Positions 45,292-55,889 of a stretch of 64,000 nucleotides of DNA are shown piece after piece; the stretch's first letter is position 1, and every line of letters starts with the position of its first letter. The notes beneath the pieces are model-generated. The model saw only the letters and a list, made by a program, of their open reading frames with translations, was not told where the DNA came from and did no database searches. The DNA comes from DASZRZ01 sp963732925 (GTDB taxonomy: Bacteria; Acidobacteriota; Terriglobia; Terriglobales; Acidobacteriaceae): assembly GCA_963732925.1 (NCBI GenBank), contig CAVTBJ010000009.1:62001-126000 (forward strand), in the 5' to 3' direction. Made by a program: the position numbers and the translations under genes.

Positions 45292-45717
45292 GGGTCCTCA
45301 AGGAGGTCAAGCAACCCGGGCCAAGTGCCGTGCCGGCGGACAGCCCGGCATCGGCGCAGCAGCGGCGAAGACCTGGTCGCTCGTATGTTTAATTTTTCGA
45401 ACGAATTTTTAGTTTCTCGAAAAATTCTCGGCGTTGGCACTCCCAGGTCGAACGTTAGCATTTCAGACGCGGAGTTGCGTTTGGATGGAACAGTGCGATT
45501 GGGGTACGTCCATGCAAGAACGGGAGAATCCCGATCTGGAACGCTGCGGGGGAGCTTGCCGGGGTGGTCGGGCCGTGGGGAAAGCTGCTATCCCACGCTG
45601 AAACGCATGCGGAGCGCTCGCCCGCAATCACCGCAGCCCGTAACTTTTCCCAGACACTGACGACGCGCCTAAGGCCGAGCCCTGCTGCCCCGCTTCCCGC
45701 AAGGTTCCGGCGCGGAA
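45292..45717. other. Gap with an AT-rich patch, no gene seen
   Basis: About 425 bases. Around 45385-45430 the sequence becomes AT-rich and contains TTTTTCGA (45393-45400) facing TCGAAAAA (45417-45424), which could be a promoter/operator for the PilZ gene (minus strand) or a repeat. Open frames here have no coding character. Confidence 0.4.
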
Positions 45718-48700
45718 TCAGTGCTGGTTCTGACCGGCCTTAGTTTCCGCGAGGCGGCGGAAGTATTCCGCCACCGCATCGGCATAGCCCTCCGGAGTCG
45801 GCTCCGATCCCGTGGCGCGAACGCCCTCGCCCTCGCTGTCGTTCAGCTTGCGACGGAGCTGCAATTCCATCTGCTCGAGCGCGGGAATGAACTGGGCACG
45901 GATGCGCTCGATGAGCTCCGGATTGCCGCGGAAGCGCGAGGGATCGACTTGCTGCAGTTGGCGGATCAGGTCTTGCATATCGCGGCCAAGCGCGGGATCG
46001 TCCCGGCCTACAGACTGGCGAAGCCGGGAGAGGTCGATCAGCCCGTCACGATAGGACTGCTCGGCAATTCGCGGATCGTAGGCTCCGCCGTAGCCGCCAA
46101 TTCCAGGAGCGAGACGTCCTCCGGTGTTCCAGGCATCTACTCCTCCCTGGCTGGCGGGTCCGCCCCAGGCGCCGCCAGCCCGTTGTCCTTGCTGGCCGCC
46201 CTGGCCCTGTTGCCCGCCCTGGCCTTGCTGGCCCTGCTGTCCTTTTGGCCCTGCTGGCCGCCCTGGCCTTGCTGGCCGCTTTGGCCTTGCTGGCCCTGCT
46301 GGCCTTGTTGACCGCTTTGGCCTTGCTGGCCCTGCTGGCCGGGCTGACCGTTGCCGCGCTGTAACTGACCTGTTTGCCAGTTCTGCTGGTCTTGGGCGTT
46401 GCCTGGTTGGCCATTCCCCTGCTGGCCGTTACGGCCATTCTGAGTGAGGTTCTCCATCTGTCGGCGAAGCTGTTCCACTTGCGCCAGCGTGCGTTGCAAG
46501 TCGTTGGACTGCGGATCTCCCTGGTGCAAAGCCTGCTGCGCCTCGCGCACCTGCCCGCGCAGCCGCTCCAGGTCGTTGGTAACAACTTCCTCGCGCTGTC
46601 CGGCAAAAGCTCCATATCCACTACGAACCCACTGAGCTCCATCGCGGATGCGAAGTCCGACCGAATCTTTCTGCAGGTCACCAAGGGCGTCCCGCAGTTT
46701 GGCGGCGGCGGAACGCTGGGTGCCGGCCAGATTCCGCGCCGCGTCCTGCATGTCGCGCTCCAGTTCCTGATAGCGCTGCGCAATCTGGTCCTTCTCCGAA
46801 ACCAAATCGTCGATGCGGCCGCGGGTCATTCCCATGCGGTCTCCAGACTTGGGGCCGAACGTGTCGTTCAATTTTCCAACGTAGTCGCGCTGGCGACTGG
46901 CGAGGTCGTCGGCGGAGCTGACAATGTTGTCCAGAGTCTGGGTGGCCTGCTGGTTGCGCAAACCCCGCAGCGCATTGGTGGCGTCGGCCAGACGCTCCGC
47001 GGCGCGGGAGGCATCGCCCTCGTTAGACCGGGGATTGCCCGCGGCATCGGAAGAGCTGGCGCGCCGCATGTCCCGGGTCGCCTGCTCGAGATTGCGGATC
47101 GCCTGCTGCAGACGGGCATCGGCGGCCTGGGAACCGGTACTCTGCGATCCGGACTGCGCCTGCCCGCTTTGCTGGCCGGACTGGCTTTGCTGGCCAGACT
47201 GGCCGGATTGTCCACTTTGCGCCAACTGCTCCATCTGGCGCTGTAACTGTTCGGCTTCGCGGCGCAGGCTCTCCTGCTCCCAGCGCTGCTGAAAGCTCTG
47301 CCGGTTACGTTGCTGCTGCTGCGCAAGTTGCTGCTGCCGGCGCGCCAGTTCCTGGAGTTTCTGCAGCGCCTCGTCCACGTCCTTGCCGCGCTGCTCGGCG
47401 GAGGAGGCCTGTTGTCCGGTTTCGTACTGGTTCTTCTCGGTGTCCAGTTCCAGGTCGAACAGGTTCTCCAGATCGCGGCCAGCTCCGGCGCCGCCGCCTC
47501 CTCCGCCGCGGCTGCCGAAGGCAACCTGAATCTGACGGAAGGTGGCTTCCGCGCGCAGCAGGTGCTGCAAAGCTTTCTGCTCAGGGGGGAGCGCATCCTT
47601 CCATGCCTGCGTCCCCAGTTTTCCGGAAGCCTCGCCCATGGCCTGAGCGGCGGCCTGCATGTCCTGGGAGAAATTGTTGAACTCGTCGTTCTGTCCGGAA
47701 AGCTCTCGCCGGCCCATGCGAGTCGCCAGGGACGTCGCCTGCTGTCCCAGCTTGGACTGCATGTCCGAGAGAAACTTTGCGGTTTCGCCGGCAGTCTTCC
47801 CGTCGGCGGTGCGGTCCCGCATCTGGTTCCAGGTGGCGGCGATAATCTCTTTCTGCCGCTCGGAGATACGGTTCTGCTCCTCGCCTCCGCCACCCATGCC
47901 GCCGCCGGCCGCCTGGGCCTGCGAATAATCCCGCTCGAAGGGCTCGGCTTGCACGAACATCATGTCCGTTTTGGAGGTAATGCGGGCATCGCTGGCACTG
48001 GCATACATGCTGACGATATCGCCCGGGGAGAGCTTGAAGTCCTCCAGATAAAGCATGGTGCTGCCGTCGGCCTGCTTGACGCCTTTCTGCTGCAGCAGGT
48101 TTACAGTCTTTTCCGGACCAGCGTTGACGGAGTAGTGCAATTGCATTTCGCGCAGCCCGAAATCATCGTCGGCCTCGACCTCGACCGGGACTTCCTCGAT
48201 AGGATTGACGCGGGCATCGCGCATGGGCCGGTCGATGCGGACGTTGGGCGCGTTTTCCGGCTGAGCCTCAATGAAGTAATCCTCGCTGATGCGAACCTTC
48301 TCGCCCGAGTCCGCCGAGGCTACGTGATAGGTGCCGTCCTTCTGGATGGGAACGCGCCCCACCATCCAGCCGTCACGCTGCTGGAGGGGAATCTGGTTGT
48401 TGTCGTCCAGAATCAGCACGCCGTTGGGCATGGGCCGGTCGGTCTGGATGGCGACCTCGGCCTGGTTCCCTTGACCGCGCGCAGGTCTCCGCCGGGGTCC
48501 TGCGTCGCTCCTTCATTCCAGTCCACGAAGGATAATGATAGGTAACCCGCAAGTGTTTCACTGAAGGCAGATCGACGACCGTGAGCTTATGCGGGCTGGA
48601 CTGGATGCCGCCGGCTTCGACGTAGTACTCGGCGCTTTCCGGAATTCCCGCGATCATGAACTGGAACCCGTTGCCATTCGGCTCGGGCTGCATCCCGGCC

Positions 48701-49396
48701 TCTTCCCACTTGGACGCGCTGCCGTAGCGGGCGAAACAGACGCACGCTGGGACTCTGGAAGCCTACGAGCTGCGCGCTGATGAGCTGATCCGAGCCTCGC
48801 CGCACGGTGCTGTCCCCGGGCTGCACCAGGATGTTGTAGAAGGGCTGCTCCGAGGCTGGCCGGAACAAATTGCCCCAGACCAGATTCACCCCGTGTCCCA
48901 GGAATCCCGGACCGGAAATTGCCAGCCAGCCCAGCGTGATCAGCGCCAACAGGGCGGCAGCACCCAGTCCCAGCAACCGGGGATTGCTGATAAGTTCGTT
49001 GGGCGGGGCCTGGCTGGTCGTGTTCCAGGCATCGGCGGCCAGCAGCTCAAGAAACGGATCCGGCTTTTCCGGGGAAAACCGCTCGGCAAAGGTGAGCAGC
49101 CGCTCCTGGTACTGGGGGAACTTCTGCTCGGCGGTTCTTGCCGCATTGCGGCGATTAATGCGCCGGAGAGGAATCAGCAGGGCTAACGCGAGGGTAGCCG
49201 CGATAGCCAGAAACAGCAGCACCCGCGCCCCGGTGACGCTCGAACCGGAGAAGGCAAAGTGATTGGCGAGCAGGACCACCAGAACCGTGGCAACCAGCGC
49301 CACCACTGCCAAGGCCGCCGCCCCCTGGGTGATGGCAGCAAGCCGCAGGCGGGATTCGAGCGACCGTAGATACTCATTCAGCCGGTCTGTATTCAT
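45718..49396 (-). CDS. DUF4175-like giant membrane protein with Gln/Gly repeats (at least three frameshifts)
   Basis: Read as one protein of about 1,220 residues from ATG 49396 to the stop at 45718. Two membrane segments lie near the N-terminus (about residues 20-42 and 50-68) and a third near 150-170. A beta-rich region follows (FMIAGIPESAEYYVEAGGIQ, FGLREMQLHYSVNAG). The long second half is helical and Gln-rich, with a collagen-like tract of GQQGQSGQQ units near 46190-46400 and a second one near 47165-47215. The end is DLIRQLQQVDPSRFRGNPEL. Frame changes occur near 48720, 48485 and 46200. It is the last gene of the MoxR operon. Function unknown; DUF4175 proteins sit beside MoxR/BatA genes in many genomes. 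Confidence 0.72.
46190..46400 (-). repeat. Collagen-like Gln/Gly tandem repeat tract
   Basis: Degenerate tandem units of CCTTGCTGG/CCCTGCTGG on the plus strand encode G-Q-Q-G-Q-x repeats on the minus strand. A frameshift of the host gene falls at its edge. Such repeats are prone to length changes and assembly errors. Confidence 0.75.
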
Positions 49397-49471
49397 TTGC
49401 TTGCCCTCTCGGTACCCTTCCGGCACGCACCGTTCCGCCATGCTGTTGGGCATGGCCCAAGCTCACCCGGT

Positions 49472-51552
49472 CTATCCCGCGCCGGCCAATATACCCTTCG
49501 ATTCCTTTCCCGTTCCCGGGGTTCCACGATCTTCTCCCGGCTCGGTCGGGCCTACGTGGCGGCTGGCGACAAATGACTCCGCAATTCCCAGCACCACCAC
49601 CCCCAATAGCACGTACCACCACAGCGGCCAGGGCTTCTGCTGTTCCTGGCCCGGGGCCCCTCCCTGAACTTCCCCAGCCTGTCCCGTCCGTTGCCAAAGG
49701 TCAAGGGTTTCCTTGGGAATCATCTCCAGATTCGACTCCAGCCGGTCGGGGTTCACCGCCACCAGTTCATGCCGGCCGTTGGCGCGCCGAAGCTCGTAGA
49801 ACCCGGCCCGAGAAACCATTACGGACTGGGAAGATGCCGCTTCCTGCAGCGAGAGCGCACGCTTCCCGTCCGGTCCCAGCACCTCCACTGCGGTCTTCAA
49901 ATCCTTGCCATTGCGCAGATCCACATGACTGTCCACCGGCACAGTGGAGCGGCGGTCTTCTTCTCCGCTCAGGTAGTACGCCATCTGCTCGATGAAGGGA
50001 ACAAAGGAGGGGTGCAGCGGAAAGTCGTTGGAGATATTGTCCAGGGTGGAGGCAAAGACCATGACCCGGCCCTCGCCCAGCTTTTTTTCCAGCAGCAGCG
50101 GCGTGCCGTCGGCCAAACGGGCGGAAACCGTCGGCGAACCCGGCTCGACCCGAACAACCTGATAGAACTTTACTCCCTCCCAGCGGTTGGCCCGTCCGAT
50201 GGCCGGATGCGAAGGATCGGTTTCGGTAGCCATCTGAAAGCGTTCGCCGGCGCGCGACATGTACTCCGACTGCAGAATTCGCTCGTCGAACAGCGGGAAC
50301 CTGCGTCCGCGTGCCCGCCACCGGCCCTAGAGCGAACAGCACCGCGCCTCCCTGATTGACGTAGGCGTCCAGCGCTTTCAGAAAGGCCTGCGGCAGGGAG
50401 GAGACGTCGGAAACGATCACGGCCGCATAGCGGGAAGGATCCACGTTGCCCGCCTGCTCGGTCGTCACCGGCTCCAGATTGAAAGCCGCGTCCGGGGAGG
50501 CCTCCATGGCATTGCGGACGTACAAAACCGCCCGGTCCTGCCTGGCCTCATGCACGAACAACACCTTCTTGGGATCGGAACGTTCCACTCCGAAAAAGAA
50601 GTGATCGTCTTCCGACAGCGGGATCGGCGGAGTCGATGCGAACTTCACCGCGATTCAGTCCGTAGATGGCATCCAGCCCGATAAATTCCACGCTGGCCCG
50701 TGCCATTCTCCGGAACATCCACCGTCTTGCTGGAGGCCACCTTTCCGTTCAGAACCAGGGACACAGTGCGGCGTGCCGCGGGTGTGCCGAAACCCGCGAC
50801 CGTGGCCTGCACGCGCGCCTTGGATGCGTCGGAAACTCTGCGGGGCGCGCTCACCTGCTCCACCACGAAGTTCGGGGTGGGGCCGGCGGCCACCGGATGC
50901 AGAACCAACTCGATGCCCGGCGCCAAACGCAGGTCCGAGAAGGCGGGCGGCATGGACGACTTCTGCATATCGCTGAACAGATGCACCACCAGCGGAGCGA
51001 CGCGAGGATTCCGCGATCGACCTCACCGCCCGTGCCAGTTCGGCATACGAACTGCGCGCGTCGCCAGGCTGAATCGACTGCACGGCAGCGCGCAACTCGG
51101 TCTGCTCCTGGATCGCCTGGGTAAGTACATGCACCTGATGGTCCAGTTCCAGCACCTCGGCGCGATCCGAGCCCGAGCGAGCCCAGAACCCGCAATGCCT
51201 GCTGCTTTGCCTGCTCCAGACGGCTGGAGCCTCCGGCGTTCGCCCGCATGCTGAACGAGTGATCGATGGCCAGCACCTGGATTCGCCGGCCGGTGCTGCC
51301 CGGCGGCACGGCGCGCATGACGAAAGGATTGGCAAAGGCCAGCACCAGCAGCAGCAGCAGCGCCATGCGCAGCGCGAACAGCAGCAGATAGCGCAGGCGG
51401 CGATGCTTGACCGAACTTTGGGTGCGCCGCTCAAACATCATCAGCGAACTGAACTTCAGCGGCACGGTGCGGTGCTTCTGCAGCAGGTGCAGATATACAG
51501 GGATGCCGAGCGCCGCCAGTCCCGCCAGAAACCAGGGAGCCAGGAAACCCAT
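49472..51552 (-). CDS. BatA-like VWA membrane protein (several frameshifts)
   Basis: About 690 residues read across at least five frame changes (near 51190, 51010, 50660 and 50300 among them). The N-terminus MGFLAPWFLAGLAALGIPVY is the typical BatA start, with the second membrane segment LLLFALRMALLLLLVLAFA. The VWA metal site follows as LAIDHSFSMRA (DxSxS-like). The middle contains SDMQKSSMPPAFSDLRLAPG and an amidotransferase-like region (YAAVIVSDVSSLPQAFLKAL). The C-terminus has a last membrane segment (WPLWWYVLLGVVVLGIAES). The start codon abuts the stop of the DUF58 gene directly. Bat proteins are inner-membrane partners of MoxR ATPases. Confidence 0.78.
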
Positions 51553-52439
51553 TTACATCCTCCCCTGGCGGATATGCAGGTATTCCCGCAGGGCTTCGTC
51601 CAGCGGGCGGTCGGTGCGGACCAGAAAGTAATCCAGGCCGGCGCTTTTGGCCTTGGAACGCCAGAGCTTCGATATGCGCGTCCATCTTCTGCCGGTACTC
51701 GTTGCGGACGTACTCCGGAGAGACCTCCATGGTGTCCTGGGTTTCCATGTCGATGAGCAGCAGCGGCTCGTTGAGCTTAGGCCGGATTTCCTCGGGTCGA
51801 GCACATGAAACAGGACCACGTCATTGCCGCGGAACCCAGCGGCTCGACGGTCGGATGATGGTTTCCGGCTGCTCGTAGAAATCAGAGATCACCATGACGA
51901 TGCCGCGGCCGCTTGACCAGACTTTGGAAATGGATGAAAGGCTTGGCGAACTCAGTGCGTGCCCGGGCTCGGCGTGCTCCAGGGCATGCAGCAGGCGCGC
52001 GAGCTGGCCCTGCCGGGTGGAAGGAGGAACGTAATCTGCGCACCTCATCGTCGAAAACGATGAGCCCGGCGGCGTCGCGCTGCTGGTTGGCCATGTAGCA
52101 GACGGAAGCCGCCAGGAAACGCGCATAGTCGATCTTGCTGACCGACTGCGAGCTGTAGCCCATGGAGGCGCTGGCGTCGAGCAGCAACGTGGCCTGGGTG
52201 TTGGTTTCGCCGCGGTAGCGCTTTAGGTAGGCACGCTCAGTGCGGGCGAAGACGTTCCAGTCCACATGCCGCAGATCGTCGCCCGGGGTGTAGACGCGGT
52301 ACTCGGCGAACTCCTGGCTGAAGCCGAAGTCGGGCGAGCGGTGCAGCCCGGCCACAAAGCCGTCCACCACGGTCCTGGCGACCAGGTCGAGCCCCGAGAT
52401 CGAGGCCAGCACCGACGGGTTTAGAAAGCGTTCGAGCAT
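51553..52439 (-). CDS. DUF58 (VWA-like) protein (frameshifts near 52050, 51830, 51760)
   Basis: About 296 residues from ATG 52439. DUF58 signatures are clear: GLHRSPDFGFSQEFAEYRVY, TPGDDLRHVDWNVFARTERA and LLLDASASMGYSSQ, which is the VWA-type metal site. Later pieces in other frames are GIVMVISDFYEQPE, LLLIDMETQDTMEVSPEYVR and YFLVRTDRPLDEALREYL, ending at the TAA 51553-51555 right before the BatA-like ATG. DUF58 proteins work with MoxR ATPases; the biochemical role is unknown. A small repeat arm lies between this gene and moxR. Confidence 0.83.
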
Positions 52440-52460
52440 TGGAGTCTCGTTTTCAAAAGC

Positions 52461-52487
52461 AGATTCCTCGCTCTGCTCGAAATGACA
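52461..52487. repeat. Single arm of a CTCGAAATGACA-type intergenic repeat
   Basis: AGATTCCTCG...CTCGAAATGACA resembles one arm of the inverted repeat at 3516-3603 (GGATCCTTCG...CTCAGGATGAC) and sits in the 58-base gap between moxR and the DUF58 gene, inside the operon. Confidence 0.5.
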
Positions 52488-52497
52488 CGCGTTTGCA

Positions 52498-53522
52498 TTA
52501 GTCCTTCCGGCCGGCCTGGCCTCCAGCAGCATGCGCAGGATGTCGTCTGACTTCAGCCGCTCCGATTCGGCGTGGAAGTTCAGCAGAATCCTGTGGCGCA
52601 GAATCGGGCGTGGCCAGCGCTGTGATGTCTTCGTAAGCGACGTGATAACGGCGCTTCATCAACGCCCGCGCCTTGGAGCCCAGCACCAGGAACTGCGCCG
52701 CGCGCACGCTGGCGCCATAATTGATGTACTTTCTTCACGAAATCCGGAGCGTCGGGATTGGAGCTGCGGGTGGCGCGCACCAGGTCCACGGCGTAGCGGC
52801 GCCACCGAGTCGGCGATGGGGACCATGCGCACGAGTTGCTGGAAGTCCAGAATCTCCTGCGCGTTGGTGACCGTGTCCGCCCTGGCCACGTGGGTGGTGG
52901 TGGTCAGGCCCAGAACCTGCATCTCTTCCTCCGCGGTCAGGTAGTCGAGCACGGTATTGAACAGGAAGCGATCGAGCTGCGCTTCCGGCAGGGGGTAGGT
53001 GCCTTCCAGCTCGATGGGATTCTGCGTGGCCAGCACGAAAAATGGCGCCGGCAGCTTGTAGTTGTTGCCGCGCACCGTGCAGGCAAGCTCCTGCATGGCC
53101 TCCAGCAGCGCCGACTGCGTTTTGGGCGGGGTGCGGTTGATCTCGTCGGCCAGCAGGATGTTGCCGAAGATGGGACCGGGGACGAACGTCCAGGTGCGAT
53201 GTCCGGTAGCGGGATCTTCCTCGATGATGTCGGTGCCGGTAATGTCGGACGGCATCAGGTCAGGAGTGAACTGGATGCGCTTGAACATCAGCCCCAGCGT
53301 CTGCGCGATGGTGCGCACCAGCAGGGTCTTGGCCGTTCCCGGCAAGCCGGTGATGAGGCAGTGTCCGCCCACAAACAAGGCGATCAGCACCTCTTCAAGC
53401 ACCTGCTCCTGGCCGACGATGACCCGCCGCACCTGGGTGACGATATCTGCGTGGACCTGCTGAAAGCGCTCGATCTTGGCTTTGAGTTCGGCTGAATCCA
53501 CAGTGGCTACGCTGGATGACAT
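52498..53522 (-). CDS. MoxR-family AAA+ ATPase (frameshifts near 52805, 52735, 52605)
   Basis: AAA+ chaperone-like ATPase of about 340 residues. Walker A is GLPGTAKT (residues 59-66), Walker B LLADEINRTPPKTQSALLEAM (core LLADEINRTPP), sensor 1 FFVLATQNPIELEGTYPLPE, and arginine-finger helix DRFLF. The N-terminal three quarters are in one frame from ATG 53522. The C-terminal lid is split over frames: RYAVDLVRATRSS, INYGASVRAAQFLVLGSKAR, then ILLNFHAESERLKSDDILRM. MoxR enzymes insert cofactors or remodel VWA-protein complexes; here the likely clients are the DUF58 and VWA proteins of the same operon. Confidence 0.88.
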
Positions 53523-53560
53523 TTGGGTGTTCGTCCTTTTCTTTATTGAGTCCAATTTCC

Positions 53561-55821
53561 TTATTGCGTCAAATCGAGCAACATCTTCTGCGCCGGCCGG
53601 AAGTCGGGAGCCGCCTCCAGCGACAACAGAACCTGCTCTTTGGCTTCCGGAACCCGCCTGGCGGCCTGAAAGGCTCGCGCAAGATTGTAATGCGCCTGCG
53701 CCTGGTCAGCGGGCTTGAGCGCCAGCACCGACTGATATTCCAGGATGGCCTTGCCGGTTGTTTCCAGGTCCATCCACAAATCTCCCAGCCGCTGGTGCAG
53801 GTCTTCATCCTCCACCGGATAGATGTACAGCAGGCGGGAAAGGCTTTCAGCCGCTTCCCGTTTCTTGCCTGCCTCGACCTGCAACGAGGCCAGCTTCTTG
53901 ATGAGGTAGGGACTGCGTCCGCCGATGGTGGAATAGCGCTGCAGTTGCGCCATGGCGGCCGCCTTGTTTCCTTTGGCGAGGTAAGCGTCGGCGAGGAATT
54001 CGTAGACGTTGCCGTCTTCCACGTATTCGGGATACATATCGCGAATCTCATTTCCCTCGCGAATCACTTCATCCCAATTCTTGGCCTTGACGTTGTTGGC
54101 CACGTTCTGAATCCGCTTGCGCCATTCCTCGAAGTGATCCAAGGTCGGCTGGTACTGCGCGTAGAGCCAAGCGAAGAAATCCTTGTCGAACGCCTGGGGC
54201 GGCATTGCGAGCGTCTGCTGCACAACTTCCGGGGTGGATTTGCCGTCGCCGAAGGCATGCATCATCTCCAGCAATTTGTCATAACCCCACCTGGAGACGA
54301 TATACCCGCAGATTTTTCCCGCCTGGAAGTAGGAAACCACCACCTGGGAGGGGTAGCTGCGGGCGCACGAAGCCGCGGTCCAGTTCGGCGATGGGCAGCA
54401 GCTTCTTGTCCTTCATGGCCATGATGGCCTGGGGATCAAGCCGGTCGCCCCAATCCGGCGAAGCCGCCGTCTCCTCGTAGACGGCCATGCCTTCGCCAAA
54501 CCAGCGGGGCGCCGATGGTGAGTGGCCGCCAGCACGAAAACATGACTCATTTCGTGCCGCAGGGTGCTGGCCCAGTGGAAGCTGCCCGGCTTGCGCCCGG
54601 AAGGGCTGTCCATGGCAACCACGTAGCCGAAGGTCACGCCCAGAGCCCCCAGTCCCGGCATGCCCATGGTGCGCACGGCGAAGTCCTCGTGATCGGGATA
54701 CATCTCCACCTGCACTGGGCGGTCGAGCGTCATTTTGTACTTCTTCTCGTAGTCAGCGATGGCCCGCTTCAGTTCCGCTTCCAAGTAAGGATGAAGCAGG
54801 TCGGCTTCTTTCCGGTGCAGAACCTCGGATGGCATTGCCGTCCTTAAAGGTGACGAAGTTCTTGTAGCTGTCCATGCAGCCGCAGGGTGTTGACCGTTGC
54901 GGCATCGCGATAGCCGTTGGCGTAGCAGAGCTCCAGTTGCTGGCGGGCCTCCTGGTTCTCACCCAGGCGCATGAGGTTGATGCCCAGCTCCGAATGCGCC
55001 GACCAGAGCCGGGGATCGAGCGCAATGGCTTTGCGGTAGTACTCGATTCCCTCCTCGTAACGCCGGTTGATGACAAAGAAGTAGCCCCCGGTCGCGTAGG
55101 CCTGGCCGTAGGAAGGATTGACCTTCAGGATGCGGTCCATCCACGGGCTTTGCGGCTGGTCGTTCAACCAGTCAATGGTGGCACGGATTGCCATGGCATC
55201 CAGGGCCTCATCGGACATGGCAATCGCCTTGTCGGCTTCCTGAATCGCTTTTGCGGTATTGCTGTCCTCCAGGGCGAAGCGCGCGAGGAGTTCTTGCGCC
55301 TCTACGAGCTTGGGATCGCTTTGCAGGGCCTGTTGCGCAAATTCGACTGCCTTGCTCTCGAACTGCTCGGAGGCGATCAGCGCCAGGCCTACCAGCGCCG
55401 GCGCATAGTCTTTCTGAATACCTAGAGCTTCCTGAAACAATCCCGCGGCATCCTGGGGATTGAAGCGCTCCAGCAGCATGCGCCCGAAGCGGACCCGGTA
55501 CTCGGGATTCTGCGGCTCGGCCTTGATGGCCGCCTGAAATTCATCGCGTGCCTGGGTGTACTGCTCCAGGCCCCAGTCGCCCTCGGCGCGGAAATAAGGA
55601 TTGGGAGACGACAGCAGGCGGGAAAAACAATCATGCGCTTCGGCGGCGCGTCCGTGACGCCGCAGTGTGAGGCACGGATCGACTGGAGTGGCCGCCCGGA
55701 GGCTGGGCACGAACAGAACTGCGAACAGGATGGCGAGCGCCAGCACACGCATGCGGCAGTGGTTTTGCGGCGCGGGAGTTCGTCCCATGGGGGAAACGCT
55801 CGGATTGTTGTCGTACGGCAT
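53561..55821 (-). CDS. Exported TPR protein with gluzincin (peptidase MA-like) domain (about three frameshifts)
   Basis: About 750 residues. A signal peptide (MRVLALAILFAVLFVPSLRA) begins at ATG 55752; longer starts exist at 55788 and 55821. TPR repeats fill the N-terminal 300 residues (ARDEFQAAIKAEPQNPEYRV, YRKAIALDPRLWSAHSELGI). A zinc-protease-like domain follows, with HEMSH in STLRHEMSHVFVLA (near 54540) and the third-ligand motif GEGMAVYEE (near 54480), as in gluzincins. More TPR repeats follow to 53561. Frame changes near 54845, 54500 and 54350. Probably a periplasmic peptidase or scaffold. It lies between moxR and the caspase-like gene. Confidence 0.8.
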
Positions 55822-55889
55822 GACTTCTTCTCCGACTGCGCGTTGCTCTTAAGACGTTCCTGGTGCGCGTTCCTATTGATTCTTTTTTC

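Noticed and set aside
45193..45660. 155-codon plus-strand frame overlapping the PilZ start
   Set aside because: Starts antisense to a PilZ gene and continues into non-coding-looking AT-rich DNA; composition Arg/Ser-rich.
46190..46400. Repeat tract considered as CRISPR-like array
   Set aside because: Units are 9-12 bases, tandem without spacers, and translate to a Gln/Gly repeat within a long gene.
47310..48545. 411-codon plus-strand frame opposite the DUF4175-like gene
   Set aside because: Shadow frame; the minus strand has the continuous Gln-rich helical protein.
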